From: Albugo candida
Taxonomy: Eukaryota > Oomycota > Peronosporomycetes > Albuginales > Albuginaceae
Length of the DNA: 64,000 nucleotides
Reading direction: 5' to 3'
Assembly: GCA_905220665.1 (NCBI GenBank)
Contig: CAJNAR010000148.1
Location: forward strand, 496,001-560,000
This document shows, piece after piece, positions 45,394-55,338 of the stretch. The notes below the pieces were generated by a model that was not told the DNA's origin, searched no databases, and worked only from the letters and a program-made list of their open reading frames with translations. Each line of letters begins with the position of its first letter. Positions within the stretch are counted from its first letter, which is position 1. Position numbers and translations under genes: made by a program.

Positions 45394-45834
45394 TTTGATA
45401 TAAAGCTAATTGCACAATGAAATACTGCCAAATGATCCAATTCAAACAAAACCGTCATTTCGCTAGGTCATTTCTTGGATTTCATTGGAAATATTATAAG
45501 AAACTTCGTACACAAGTTTGTATGGGAATGTTCTGAGAAAGCATGTTAACAGTTTCTACATGTGGTACTAATTTATAGTGTATCCATTGAAGGCGTCTAC
45601 ATAGTGCCGTGGTAGTGAACACAATGACGTTTCAGTGGAAGCATGTGAATGTCATGTGATCGTCACTCCAAATCTTGGCAATATGTGATAGCAAGCAGCT
45701 GAGTTAGGACAAGAAACGGAAAAAAACACATAAAAAAAGAAATTATAAACAACAATAGCGAACTTTATATTATCGATATCACATCTGCAGCCACTACTTC
45801 TACGCAGCCAATTCACTGACCTAGGTGTCGCCAA

Positions 45835-46221
45835 CTACCACCAGTAACGATAGCGATAGTTGTATCGGTAATATGGGTATCCAAATCCACCTGTCCACAT
45901 TTGTTCTTGATTTGGATCTTCATCATTTTCACTAGCACCACGAACATGTACTGTTCCAGCTTGTTTGTCGACCTTAAAGCGGTCATTCTGCGTGAGAAGA
46001 ACGTTGCTGTCACTCACGGCGATGTTGTTATCGACGACTGCATTGTTTTTATTCACAAGCGCCGTTGCATCAGTGAGAACGTTTTTGGGAGTGTCCGATT
46101 GTCCTAAGCGAGGTTGTTGTGCGTGCATGCTTGGGGTTTCTGCAGCATCCGTGATTGCCACTTGACTATGAGTCGAAGCAATAGCTGCCGCAAGAGAAAT
46201 GAAACCACATAATTTGTTCAT
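45835..46221 (-). CDS. Array copy 8: 128-aa secreted protein, GF/S variant
   Basis: Protein identical to copy 6; 3' flank of the CCTAGGTGTCGCCAAC form shared with copies 3 and 10. Confidence 0.9.
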   Translation of the reverse strand: MNKLCGFISLAAAIASTHSQVAITDAAETPSMHAQQPRLGQSDTPKNVLTDATALVNKNNAVVDNNIAVSDSNVLLTQNDRFKVDKQAGTVHVRGASENDEDPNQEQMWTGGFGYPYYRYNYRYRYWW

Positions 46222-46661
46222 TTTGATATAAAGCTAATTGCACAATGGAATACTGCCAAATGATCCAATTCAAACAAAACCGTCATTTCGCTAGGTCATT
46301 TCTGGATTTCATTGGAAATATTATAAGAAACTTCGTACACAAGTTTGTATGGGAATGTTCTGAGAAAGCATGTTAACAGTTTCTACATGTGGTACTAATT
46401 TATAGTGTATCCATTCAGGGCGTCTATATAGTGCCGTGGTAGTGAACACAATGACGTTTCAGTGGAAGCATGTGAATGTCATGTGATCGTCACTCCAAAT
46501 CTTGGCAATATGTGATAGCAAGCAGCTGAGTTAGGACAAGAAACGGAAAAAAACACATAAAAAAAGAAATTATAAACAACAATAGCGAACTTTATATTAT
46601 CGATATCACATCTGCAGCCACTACTTCTACGCAGCCAACTCACTGACCAAGGTGTCGCCAG

Positions 46662-47048
46662 CTACCACCAGTAACGATAGCGATAGTTGTATCGGTAATA
46701 TGGGTATCCAAATCCACCTGTCCACATTTGTTCTTGATTTGGATCTTCATCATTTTCACTAGCACCACGAACATGTACTGTTCCAGCTTGTTTGTCGACC
46801 TTAAAGCGGTCATTCTGCGTGAGAAGAACGTTGCTGTCACTCACGGCGATGTTGTTATCGACGACTGCATTGTTTTTATTCACAAGCGCCGTTGCATCAG
46901 TGAGAACGTTTTTGGGAGTGTCCGATTGTCCTAAGCGAGGTTGTTGTGCGTGCATGCTTGGGGTTTCTGCAGCATCCGTGATTGCCACTTGACTATGAGT
47001 CGAAGCAATAGCTGCCGCAAGAGAAATGAAACCACATAATTTGTTCAT
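46662..47048 (-). CDS. Array copy 9: 128-aa secreted protein, GF/S variant
   Basis: Protein identical to copy 6; last of the Phe7/Ser31 block reading rightwards. 3' flank of the CCAAGGTGTCGCCAGC form. Confidence 0.9.
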   Translation of the reverse strand: MNKLCGFISLAAAIASTHSQVAITDAAETPSMHAQQPRLGQSDTPKNVLTDATALVNKNNAVVDNNIAVSDSNVLLTQNDRFKVDKQAGTVHVRGASENDEDPNQEQMWTGGFGYPYYRYNYRYRYWW

Positions 47049-47489
47049 TTTGATATAAAGCTAATTGCACAATGAAATACTGCCAAATGATCCAATTCAA
47101 ACAAAACCGTCATTTCGCTAGGTCATTTCTTGGATTTCATTGGAAATATTATAAGAAACTTCGTACACAAGTTTGTATGGGAATGTTCTGAGAAAGCATG
47201 TTAACAGTTTCTACATGTGGTACTAATTTATAGTGTATCCATTGAAGGCGTCTACATAGTGCCGTGGTAGTGAACACAATGACGTTTCAGTGGAAGCATG
47301 TGAATGTCATGTGATCGTCACTCCAAATCTTGGCAATATGTGATAGCAAGCAGCTGAGTTAGGACAAGAAACGGAAAAAAACACATAAAAAAAGAAATTA
47401 TAAACAACAATAGCGAACTTTATATTATCGATATCACATCTGCAGCCACTACTTCTACGCAGCCAATTCACTGACCTAGGTGTCGCCAA

Positions 47490-47876
47490 CTACCACCAGT
47501 AACGATAGCGATAGTTGTATCGGTAATATGGGTATCCAAATCCACCTGTCCACATTTGTTCTTGATTTGGATCTTCATCATTTTCACTAGCACCACGAAC
47601 ATGTACTGTTCCAGCTTGTTTGTCGACCTTAAAGCGGTCATTCTGCGTGAGAAGAACGTTGCTGTCACTCACGGCGATGTTGTTATCGACGACTGCATTG
47701 TTTTTATTCACAAGCGCCGTTGCATCAGTGAGAACGTTTTTGGGAGTGTCCGATTGTCCTAAGCGAGGTTGTTGTGCGTGCATCCTTGGGGTTTCTGCAG
47801 CATCCGTGATTGCCACTTGACTATGAGTCGAAGCAATAGCTGCCGCAAGAGAAATGACACCACATAATTTGTTCAT
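47490..47876 (-). CDS. Array copy 10: 128-aa secreted protein, GV/R variant
   Basis: Returns to Val7/Arg31, identical in protein to copy 3, but its upstream spacer has the AAAACCG form of the GF/S block (about 47930), so the switch point lies within this unit. Confidence 0.9.
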   Translation of the reverse strand: MNKLCGVISLAAAIASTHSQVAITDAAETPRMHAQQPRLGQSDTPKNVLTDATALVNKNNAVVDNNIAVSDSNVLLTQNDRFKVDKQAGTVHVRGASENDEDPNQEQMWTGGFGYPYYRYNYRYRYWW

Positions 47877-48317
47877 TTTGATATAAAGCTAATTGCAGAA
47901 TGAGTTACTGCCAAATGATCCAATTCAAACAAAACCGTCATTTCGCTAGGTCATTTCTTGGATTTCATTGGAAATATTATAAGAAACTTCGTACACAAGT
48001 TTGTATGGGAATGTTCTGAGAAAGCATGTTAACAGTTTCTACATGTGGTACTAATTTATAGTGTATCCATTCAGGGCGTCTATATAGTGCCGTGGTAGTG
48101 AACACAATGACGTTTCAGTGGAAGCATGTGAATGTCATGTGATCGTCACTCCAAATCTTGGCAATATGTGATACCAAGCAGCTGAGTTAGGACAAGAAAC
48201 GGAAAAAAACACATAAAAAAAGAAATTATAATTAACACTAGCGAACTTTATATTATCGATATCACATCTGCAGCCACTACTTCTACGCAGCCAACTCACT
48301 GACCAAGGTGTCGCCAA

Positions 48318-48704
48318 CTACCACCAGTAACGATAGCGATAGTTGTATCGGTAATATGGGTATCCAAATCCACCTGTCCACATTTGTTCTTGATTTGGAT
48401 CTTCATCATTTTCACTAGCACCACGAACATGTACTGTTCCAGCTTGTTTGTCGACCTTAAAGCGGTCATTCTGCGTGAGAAGAACGTTGCTGTCACTCAC
48501 GGCGATGTTGTTATCGACGACTGCATTGTTTTTATTCACAAGCGCCGTTGCATCAGTGAGAACGTTTTTGGGAGTGTCCGATTGTCCTAAACGAGGTTGT
48601 TGTGCGTGCATCCTTGGGGTTTCTGCAGCATCCGTGATTGCCACTTGACTATGAGTCGAAGCAATAGCTGCCGCAAGAGAAATGACACCACATAATTTGT
48701 TCAT
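48318..48704 (-). CDS. Array copy 11: 128-aa secreted protein with three tandem upstream segments
   Basis: Protein identical to copy 3. Its 3' spacer differs from other units near 48230 (AATTAACACTAGCG for AAACAACAATAGCG), a change shared with copy 12. Upstream it has three head-to-tail copies of the 294-bp promoter segment. Confidence 0.9.
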   Translation of the reverse strand: MNKLCGVISLAAAIASTHSQVAITDAAETPRMHAQQPRLGQSDTPKNVLTDATALVNKNNAVVDNNIAVSDSNVLLTQNDRFKVDKQAGTVHVRGASENDEDPNQEQMWTGGFGYPYYRYNYRYRYWW

Positions 48705-48707
48705 TTT

Positions 48708-49589
48708 GATATAAAGCTAGTTGCAGAATGAGTTACTGCCAAATGATCCAATTCAAACAATATCGTCATTTCGCTAGGTCATTTCTTGGATTTCATTGGA
48801 AATATTATAAGAAACTTCGTACACAAGTTTGTATGGGAATGTTCTGAGAAAGCATGTTAACAGTTTCTACATGTGGTACTAATTTATAGTGTATCCATTG
48901 AAGGCGTCTATATAGTGCCGTGGTAGTGAACACAATGACGTTTCAGTGGAAGCATGTGAATGTCATGTGATCGTCACTCCAAATCTTGGCAATATAGATA
49001 GGATATAAAGCTAGTTGCAGAATGAAATACTGCCAAATGATCCAATTCAAACAAAACCGTCATTTCGCTAGGTCATTTCTTGGATTTCATTGGAAATATT
49101 ATAAGAAACTTCGTACACAAGTTTGTATGGGAATGTTCTGAGAAAGCATGTTAACAGTTTCTACATGTGGTACTAATTTATAGTGTATCCATTCAGGGCG
49201 TCTATATAGTGCCGTGGTAGTGAACACAATGACGTTTCAGTGGAAGCATGTGAATGTCATGTGATCGTCACTCCAAATCTTGGCAATATAGATAGGATAT
49301 AAAGCTAGTTGCAGAATGAAATACTGCCAAATGATCCAATTCAAACAAAACCGTCATTTCGCTAGGTCATTTCTTGGATTTCATTGGAAATATTATAAGA
49401 AACTTCGTACACAAGTTTGTATGGGAATGTTCTGAGAAAGCATGTTAACAGTTTCTACATGTGGTACTAATTTATAGTGTATCCATTCAGGGCGTCTATA
49501 TAGTGCCGTGGTAGTGAACACAATGACGTTTCAGTGGAAGCATGTGAATGTCATGTGATCGTCACTCCAAATCTTGGCAATAGTGATAG
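48708..49589 (-). repeat. Three tandem copies of the 294-bp promoter segment without genes between
   Basis: GATATAAAGCTAGTTGCAG recurs at 48708, 49002 and 49296, exactly 294 bases apart. The first junctions read AATATAGATAGGATATAAAG in place of the normal AATA(T)GTGATAGCAAGC; GATA at the breakpoint suggests microhomology-mediated joining. The gene-proximal segment has the ATATCG/TTGAAGG form, the two distal ones the AAAACCG/TTCAGGG form. Each segment carries its own initiator-like element. Confidence 0.92.
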
Positions 49590-49732
49590 CAAGCAGCTGA
49601 GTTAGGACAAGAAACGGAAAAAAACACATAAAAAAAGAAATTATAATTAACACTAGCGAACTTTATATTATCGATATCACATCTGCAGCCACTACTTCTA
49701 CGCAGCCAACTCACTGACCAAGGTGTCGCCAA

Positions 49733-50119
49733 CTACCACCAGTAACGATAGCGATAGTTGTATCGGTAATATGGGTATCCAAATCCACCTGTCCACATTT
49801 GTTCTTGATTTGGATCTTCATCATTTTCACTAGCACCACGAACATGTACTGTTCCAGCTTGTTTGTCGACCTTAAAGCGGTCATTCTGCGTGAGAAGAAC
49901 GTTGCTGTCACTCACGGCGATGTTGTTATCGACGACTGCATTGTTTTTATTCACAAGCGCCGTTGCATCAGTGAGAACGTTTTTGGGAGTGTCCGATTGT
50001 CCTAAGCGAGGTTGTTGTGCGTGCATCCTTGGGGTTTCTGCAGCATCCGTGATTGCCACTTGACTATGAGTCGAAGCAATAGCTGCCGCAAGAGAAATGA
50101 CACCACATAATTTGTTCAT
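49733..50119 (-). CDS. Array copy 12: 128-aa secreted protein with two tandem upstream segments
   Basis: Protein identical to copy 3. Upstream lie two 294-bp promoter segments (50123 and 50417), with the same proximal/distal types as copy 11. Confidence 0.9.
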   Translation of the reverse strand: MNKLCGVISLAAAIASTHSQVAITDAAETPRMHAQQPRLGQSDTPKNVLTDATALVNKNNAVVDNNIAVSDSNVLLTQNDRFKVDKQAGTVHVRGASENDEDPNQEQMWTGGFGYPYYRYNYRYRYWW

Positions 50120-50122
50120 TTT

Positions 50123-50710
50123 GATATAAAGCTAGTTGCAGAATGAGTTACTGCCAAATGATCCAATTCAAACAATATCGTCATTTCGCTAGGTCATTTC
50201 TTGGATTTCATTGGAAATATTATAAGAAACTTCGTACACAAGTTTGTATGGGAATGTTCTGAGAAAGCATGTTAACAGTTTCTACATGTGGTACTAATTT
50301 ATAGTGTATCCATTGAAGGCGTCTATATAGTGCCGTGGTAGTGAACACAATGACGTTTCAGTGGAAGCATGTGAATGTCATGTGATCGTCACTCCAAATC
50401 TTGGCAATATAGATAGGATATAAAGCTAGTTGCAGAATGAAATACTGCCAAATGATCCAATTCAAACAAAACCGTCATTTCGCTAGGTCATTTCTTGGAT
50501 TTCATTGGAAATATTATAAGAAACTTCGTACACAAGTTTGTATGGGAATGTTCTGAGAAAGCATGTTAACAGTTTCTACATGTGGTACTAATTTATAGTG
50601 TATCCATTCAGGGCGTCTATATAGTGCCGTGGTAGTGAACACAATGACGTTTCAGTGGAAGCATGTGAATGTCATGTGATCGTCACTCCAAATCTTGGCA
50701 ATAGTGATAG
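50123..50710 (-). repeat. Two tandem copies of the 294-bp promoter segment
   Basis: GATATAAAG starts at 50123 and 50417, 294 bases apart, with the same AATATAGATAGGATATAAAG junction (about 50406-50426) as upstream of copy 11. The junction was therefore made once and then copied. Confidence 0.92.
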
Positions 50711-50853
50711 CAAGCAGCTGAGTTAGGACAAGAAACGGAAAAAAACACATAAAAAAAGAAATTATAAACAACAATAGCGAACTTTATATTATCGATATCA
50801 CATCTGCAGCCACTACTTCTACGCAGCCAACTCACTGACCAAGGTGTCGCCAA

Positions 50854-51240
50854 CTACCACCAGTAACGATAGCGATAGTTGTATCGGTAATATGGGTATC
50901 CAAATCCACCTGTCCACATTTGTTCTTGATTTGGATCTTCATCATTTTCACTAGCACCACGAACATGTACTGTTCCAGCTTGTTTGTCGACCTTAAAGCG
51001 GTCATTCTGCGTGAGAAGAACGTTGCTGTCACTCACGGCGATGTTGTTATCGACGACTGCATTGTTTTTATTCACAAGCGCCGTTGCATCAGTGAGAACG
51101 TTTTTGGGAGTGTCCGATTGTCCTAAGCGAGGTTGTTGTGCGTGCATCCTTGGGGTTTCTGCAGCATCCGTGATTGCCACTTGACTATGAGTCGAAGCAA
51201 TAGCTGCCGCAAGAGAAATGACACCACATAATTTGTTCAT
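50854..51240 (-). CDS. Array copy 13: 128-aa secreted protein, last intact copy
   Basis: Protein identical to copy 3, but the upstream spacer is of the GCACAATGAAATACT/AAAACCG type found before the GF/S copies, so coding and promoter variants are reassorted. Confidence 0.9.
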   Translation of the reverse strand: MNKLCGVISLAAAIASTHSQVAITDAAETPRMHAQQPRLGQSDTPKNVLTDATALVNKNNAVVDNNIAVSDSNVLLTQNDRFKVDKQAGTVHVRGASENDEDPNQEQMWTGGFGYPYYRYNYRYRYWW

Positions 51241-51681
51241 TTTGATATAAAGCTAATTGCACAATGAAATACTGCCAAATGATCCAATTCAAACAAAACC
51301 GTCATTTCGCTAGGTCATTTCTTGGATTTCATTGGAAATATTATAAGAAACTTCGTACACAAGTTTGTATGGGAATGTTCTGAGAAAGCATGTTAACAGT
51401 TTCTACATGTGGTACTAATTTATAGTGTATCCATTGAAGGCGTCTATATAGTGCCGTGGTAGTGAACACAATGACGTTTCAGTGGAAGCATGTGAATGTC
51501 ATGTGATCGTCACTCCAAATCTTGGCAATATGTGATACCAAGCAGCTGAGTTAGGACAAGAAACGGAAAAAAACACATAAAAAAAGAAATTATAAACAAC
51601 AATAGCGAACTTTATATTATCGATATCACATCTGCAGCCACTACTTCTACGCAGCCAACTCACTGACCAAGGTGTCGCCAG

Positions 51682-51784
51682 CTACCACCAGTAACGATAG
51701 CGATAGTTGTATCGGTAATATGGGTATCCAAATCCACCTGTCCACATTTGTTCTTGATTTGGATCTTCATCATTTTCACTAGCA
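51682..51784 (-). pseudogene. Array copy 14, 3' fragment only
   Basis: Contains the last ~34 codons including the aromatic tail and stop; similarity to the unit ends at CACTAGCA (51784), where unrelated sequence begins. Marks the right edge of the array. Confidence 0.93.
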
Positions 51785-52704
51785 TGACGAGCATGTACTA
51801 CTTGATGCTAGAGAAAGGGCGAATGCATACGCAAGCATGACTTTGCTTCCATTCACAACATTTATATCACCGACAGCAAGAATGATGACATAAACTTTCA
51901 CTAGTCACACAGATGTGATGTGAGTATCTACTGCTCACAAAAAATGTTTAAGCTATGCATCGAGAGCCTCGATAGCATCGTACTGATTGGCAAATCTGCC
52001 CATTAAACCCACATGCACCTTCAAGATTTCTGAAGGAAACTCGTGAGCTTCGTACGGAGCTTTTTATCGCCTTCATTCCTGACATGGTCATATACGTGAT
52101 CATGCACTGATTAGTTCCTCAAACGTTATCTATATTACAATATGAGTCTTGACCAAGCTCTACTGGGGGACGATTGCGAGAACACAACCTTAATAAGAAC
52201 TCTTCCACATGATCAAATATCCTTTTGTATACAAGTCAGGCTTTTCGTCTTATCACAGCAGTTGATCGGACACTCTAAGAAAGTTACAATTGGCCTATCC
52301 GAGCAGCTTCACATTAGTATAATTCTGACGGGGAAATGTTCTATTTGCGAAGTTACTAACTGTAGTCAAATGTGCAATAATTAGACTTCGCAAGAGTGGG
52401 GTATGAGATATCTGGTCAAAGTATCCTTCCACATGGCTACCATTCAATTACTCCAAATGATCTCGCAAAAAGATTAGACTGAATGCGCTTTGTAGGTGAT
52501 AAATGTACCGATTGAATCGGTTTAACCACACGAAGCTAGCAGTATCAGTTTGATCAGTCAGAACTGCTTCAGTCTACCGCCAGTCAAGTGACTTTGAGCA
52601 GATATATTTGACACATCACTAAGTGTATTGTGCAGGCATGAGCATCTAGAGCATCTGCTGTGCGATACGGTCTTCTAATCAGATTTGTACGGTTCATCTC
52701 GAAA
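51785..52704. other. Intergenic between array and Myb/SANT-like gene
   Basis: About 900 bases with no recognised gene. An 80-codon plus-strand frame (52142-52384) ending in CSICEVTNCSQMCNN has no signal peptide or known family. The last few hundred bases should hold the promoter of the next gene. Confidence 0.4.
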
Positions 52705-53799
52705 ATGCGCAACGTCATTGCAGCACCAAAGGAACGGAAAACACGTTTTTGCTTTGCGGAAATTCATGACATAATTCTACTAAAAGAAGTGATCGGTGAA
52801 AACGGCTTATTTCAACAGAGTCCCGCTTTCCATACAAAAACGCAAACGTGGCAATTGATTGCGGAAAATATAAACAAATACGGGGTTCATGTAGATTCAC
52901 ACCGTGCCAAACTTCGGCTGCATCGTCTTGTACAACTACATGAACAGGAAGAAAATGATCAGATAAAACGTTCTTTTGTCTCTGTCGAAAGAAGTGCAGA
53001 AGACCATAAAGTATCTGAGAAAAAACTATTATTACGTCGTTATTGCGCCTTGCGAGACGCCTTACAAGCGTCTACTCGAAAGCAATTAAAGATAGAATCA
53101 GATAATCATGAGGAAATCACAGAAGCCAACGGTCACCCCGAACGACCTTCACCCGAACAAAATGCATCAAAGGCGCGAAAGCAACGATTTTGTTTTTCTG
53201 AGGAGCACGATTTGATAATTCTAAGGGAAGTATTGCAACACTCCGAGTTGTTTCAACCCAATGGAGTACATAGACAACAAATATGGCAGAATATTGCGGA
53301 GAACGTGATAAAACAAGGAGTGAATGTTAGCGGATATCGTGTTCGTCTGCGGCTTCAGCGTTTAGTGGAGCTTTATGAACAAGAGATCAATCAATCTTTG
53401 TCGATAGATGGACGATCTGGAATCTGCCTCGCAGAAATTTCAGAGAAAAATAAGCTATTGCAACAATATTGCGATATGTTACGTACTGGGTTTGTGTCCG
53501 ATAAGGAGTTTGGAAGAAAACGCTCGTCACCGGCGATTGATTTCGACACTCGTGAGCAAGTTGTCACGGACCATGATACCGAGAAATTTGACTCGGTTGC
53601 ATCAGAACAACAGGAAGATGGAATTACTGAGACGTCAATGAGACCTCCATCTAGTTTTCAGAATGAGATTCTTGCGATCAAACGAAGAAAGCTGGAGTAC
53701 ACTCTCGAATTCCAGCAGCAAAGCATTGCATTGCAGACGAAAACATTAGAAGTACAAACAAAATTGCTACAATTTCTAGAAAAAGTGTTGAAGGGCTAA
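52705..53799 (+). CDS. Two-domain Myb/SANT-like (MADF-like) DNA-binding protein
   Basis: A 364-residue protein from the ATG at 52705; the frame is open upstream but without an ATG. It contains a duplicated ~68-residue domain: residues 14-82 (RFCFAEIHDIILLKEV...TWQLIAENI...AKLRLHRLVQLHEQE) and 161-228 (RFCFSEEHDLIILREV...IWQNIAENV...VRLRLQRLVELYEQE). The pattern of acidic start, conserved Trp and a final basic helix with Arg/Leu resembles Myb/SANT-like trihelix domains. The C-terminus (about 325-364) is a predicted coiled coil with repeating Leu/Gln (LQTKTLEVQTKLLQFLEKVL), probably for oligomerisation. Likely nuclear, sequence-specific DNA binding; target unknown. It is convergent with the next gene, 219 bases away. 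The type is also common in domesticated transposon-derived proteins. Confidence 0.75.
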   Translation: MRNVIAAPKERKTRFCFAEIHDIILLKEVIGENGLFQQSPAFHTKTQTWQLIAENINKYGVHVDSHRAKLRLHRLVQLHEQEENDQIKRSFVSVERSAEDHKVSEKKLLLRRYCALRDALQASTRKQLKIESDNHEEITEANGHPERPSPEQNASKARKQRFCFSEEHDLIILREVLQHSELFQPNGVHRQQIWQNIAENVIKQGVNVSGYRVRLRLQRLVELYEQEINQSLSIDGRSGICLAEISEKNKLLQQYCDMLRTGFVSDKEFGRKRSSPAIDFDTREQVVTDHDTEKFDSVASEQQEDGITETSMRPPSSFQNEILAIKRRKLEYTLEFQQQSIALQTKTLEVQTKLLQFLEKVLKG

Positions 53800-54018
53800 A
53801 TGGGCTCAATTTATTTTAACTTTTGACACTGCAGCGCAGCTCCAGGTGGACGCTTTGGTCGGAATGACAAACAATCTAAGCTTGCTTACTCTCTGAAGAG
53901 TATTATGTGAGGCTTCTGGCTCGTGGGTAATATTTATTTGGTAGTAGATCGGCTTCACATTTTATGAGATGGTAACAATATAGCTGATTGAATGTCCAAT
54001 TATATAGAGAATGCGTTT

Positions 54019-55338
54019 TTAGGAACTGTGCCAGTCGCTCGCTTCGGGCGATATCGACCGACCTAGCTCATGAAATGTTTTTCCCACAATCTCCACCGGC
54101 CCACCCCCATAACATAATCCATCATCGCCGTACAACGCGAGTGTTTGTCCCGGTGTAACTGCTCGTTGAGGGAATTCTAAATCGATACGCAAATACTGTT
54201 CGCTTCTTGTAGTTTCACTCGGTACCTCAAGGAAGCTGGAGGACTCACAAACAGCTTTAGCTTCTGATACCACTGATACAAGACACCGACCTGGATCCTG
54301 GCGATAGCGAGCTCGATAGTGACAAGTTATAGATTTAGCGGCTCCATTTTCCTGCAGTTTTGGTGGCTCAGTGCCGATCCAATTAAAATGCTTGGCTGAA
54401 ACGAAACAATAATTGGAGAACAGCGCCGGGTGTCTCGTACCCCGAGCAATGAATATCGTCCCATCTACTTTTCGCTTCCCAACGATAAAGTATTTCGCGT
54501 CCATACCACTAAGACTAGCACGCTGTCCTACTGTGCAAGAAGCAAAGCATTTATGGCCTTTGGGCATTAGCAATCGATCCACATCGTGATAGAACCCTTC
54601 TTTAGGAGCAATATATTGGCTGATAAAGGGACCAAAATGACGCTTTCCGATAAAGCATAGACCCACGCTATCGCGTTTCAGAGCAGTATGTAGATGGTGG
54701 CGCTTGGCAATCTCTCGAACCTCTTTTTTTCGATAGGAACCCAATGGAAATAACACTTTAGAAAAGGCACTGCCGGGCACTTGTGAGAGAAAATAACTCT
54801 GGTCTTTGTGAGGGTCTACACCGACATATAATTGGGGATATTCATTGGTCAGGCCATCTGCTTTGGCTTTCTTCAAAAGTGCATAATGACCGGTTGCCAC
54901 AACATCAGCTTGGAGAGTCTCGGCAAAATTGATGAACTCTTTGAATTTGATTTCCCTATTACATAATATATCAGGATTTGGAGTAAGTCCCGCTTCGAAG
55001 CCTTCCAAGCAAGGAGCGAAAACTGTATTCCAGTATGAAGAGACAAAATTGGTCGTACGGAGAGGAATACCAAGCTGCTCACAAACTAATTGAACATCCT
55101 GGAGATCCTGATCTTGTGGGCAACATTGTGTGCCGACTTCGTCGCTAGAATCCCAGTTCTTCATGTACACACCGGTTACTTTGTGACCTTGCTGCTTTAG
55201 AAGCAATGCAGCTACGGAAGAATCAACACCTCCAGACATGCCGACTACGACGTGCAACTTCCTCGCATTTGTGTGCTGTAACCCTGTGACGTACCGCTTA
55301 AAGTTCCATTGTGTCGCTCGCCGCCAATTGCAAGACAT
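54019..55338 (-). CDS. TRMU: Mitochondrial tRNA-specific 2-thiouridylase
   Basis: A 439-residue single-exon protein of the MnmA/TRMU family, which transfers sulphur to the C2 of the wobble uridine (U34) of mitochondrial tRNA-Lys, -Glu and -Gln using ATP. The PP-loop ATPase motif SGGVDSS is at 35-41. HKDQSYFLSQ at 177-186 and the two catalytic Cys are present: C126 in PNPDILCN and C228 in SVGLCFIG. The C-terminal barrel ends with CYGGGPVEIVG. The first ~27 residues are rich in Arg and hydroxylated residues and lack acidic ones, consistent with a mitochondrial presequence. Length is normal for eukaryotic members. It shares a 243-bp divergent promoter region with the WDR76-like gene. Confidence 0.96.
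   Translation of the reverse strand: MSCNWRRATQWNFKRYVTGLQHTNARKLHVVVGMSGGVDSSVAALLLKQQGHKVTGVYMKNWDSSDEVGTQCCPQDQDLQDVQLVCEQLGIPLRTTNFVSSYWNTVFAPCLEGFEAGLTPNPDILCNREIKFKEFINFAETLQADVVATGHYALLKKAKADGLTNEYPQLYVGVDPHKDQSYFLSQVPGSAFSKVLFPLGSYRKKEVREIAKRHHLHTALKRDSVGLCFIGKRHFGPFISQYIAPKEGFYHDVDRLLMPKGHKCFASCTVGQRASLSGMDAKYFIVGKRKVDGTIFIARGTRHPALFSNYCFVSAKHFNWIGTEPPKLQENGAAKSITCHYRARYRQDPGRCLVSVVSEAKAVCESSSFLEVPSETTRSEQYLRIDLEFPQRAVTPGQTLALYGDDGLCYGGGPVEIVGKTFHELGRSISPEASDWHSS

Larger units (their letters stand above)
40057..51784 (-). repeat. Tandem array of ~828-bp units, each with a small secreted-protein gene
   Basis: Gene starts on the minus strand fall at 40437, 41265, 42092, 42920, 43738, 44565, 45393, 46221, 47048, 47876, 48704, 50119 and 51240: a spacing of 827-828 bases (818 once, from a 9-base deletion plus a 1-base change), except for the last two intervals (1415 and 1121), which contain two and one additional 294-bp upstream segments. 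Spacers are as conserved as the coding parts, so the whole unit is being homogenised. The array opens with a frameshifted copy and closes with a 103-bp 3' fragment (51682-51784). Confidence 0.97.

Noticed and set aside
42351..48317. 60-codon minus-strand frames in the spacers of some array units
   Set aside because: They start at non-ATG codons in the 3' spacer, are missing from several units through single-base changes, and are low-complexity hydrophobic; treated as chance frames.
40945..51184. Plus-strand open frames of 66-68 codons repeated in every array unit
   Set aside because: They lie entirely antisense within the 128-aa gene, have no signal peptide, and persist only because the units are near-identical.
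40879..51240. RxLR effector motif in the array protein
   Set aside because: QPRLGQ at residues 36-41 and the acidic SENDEDPNQEQ are reminiscent of RxLR-dEER, but the spacing and the fourth position (RLGQ, not RxLR) do not match.
40057..51784. CRISPR or satellite interpretation of the periodic array
   Set aside because: The unit is a complete gene with a signal peptide and initiator; period and content do not fit CRISPR or simple satellite DNA.
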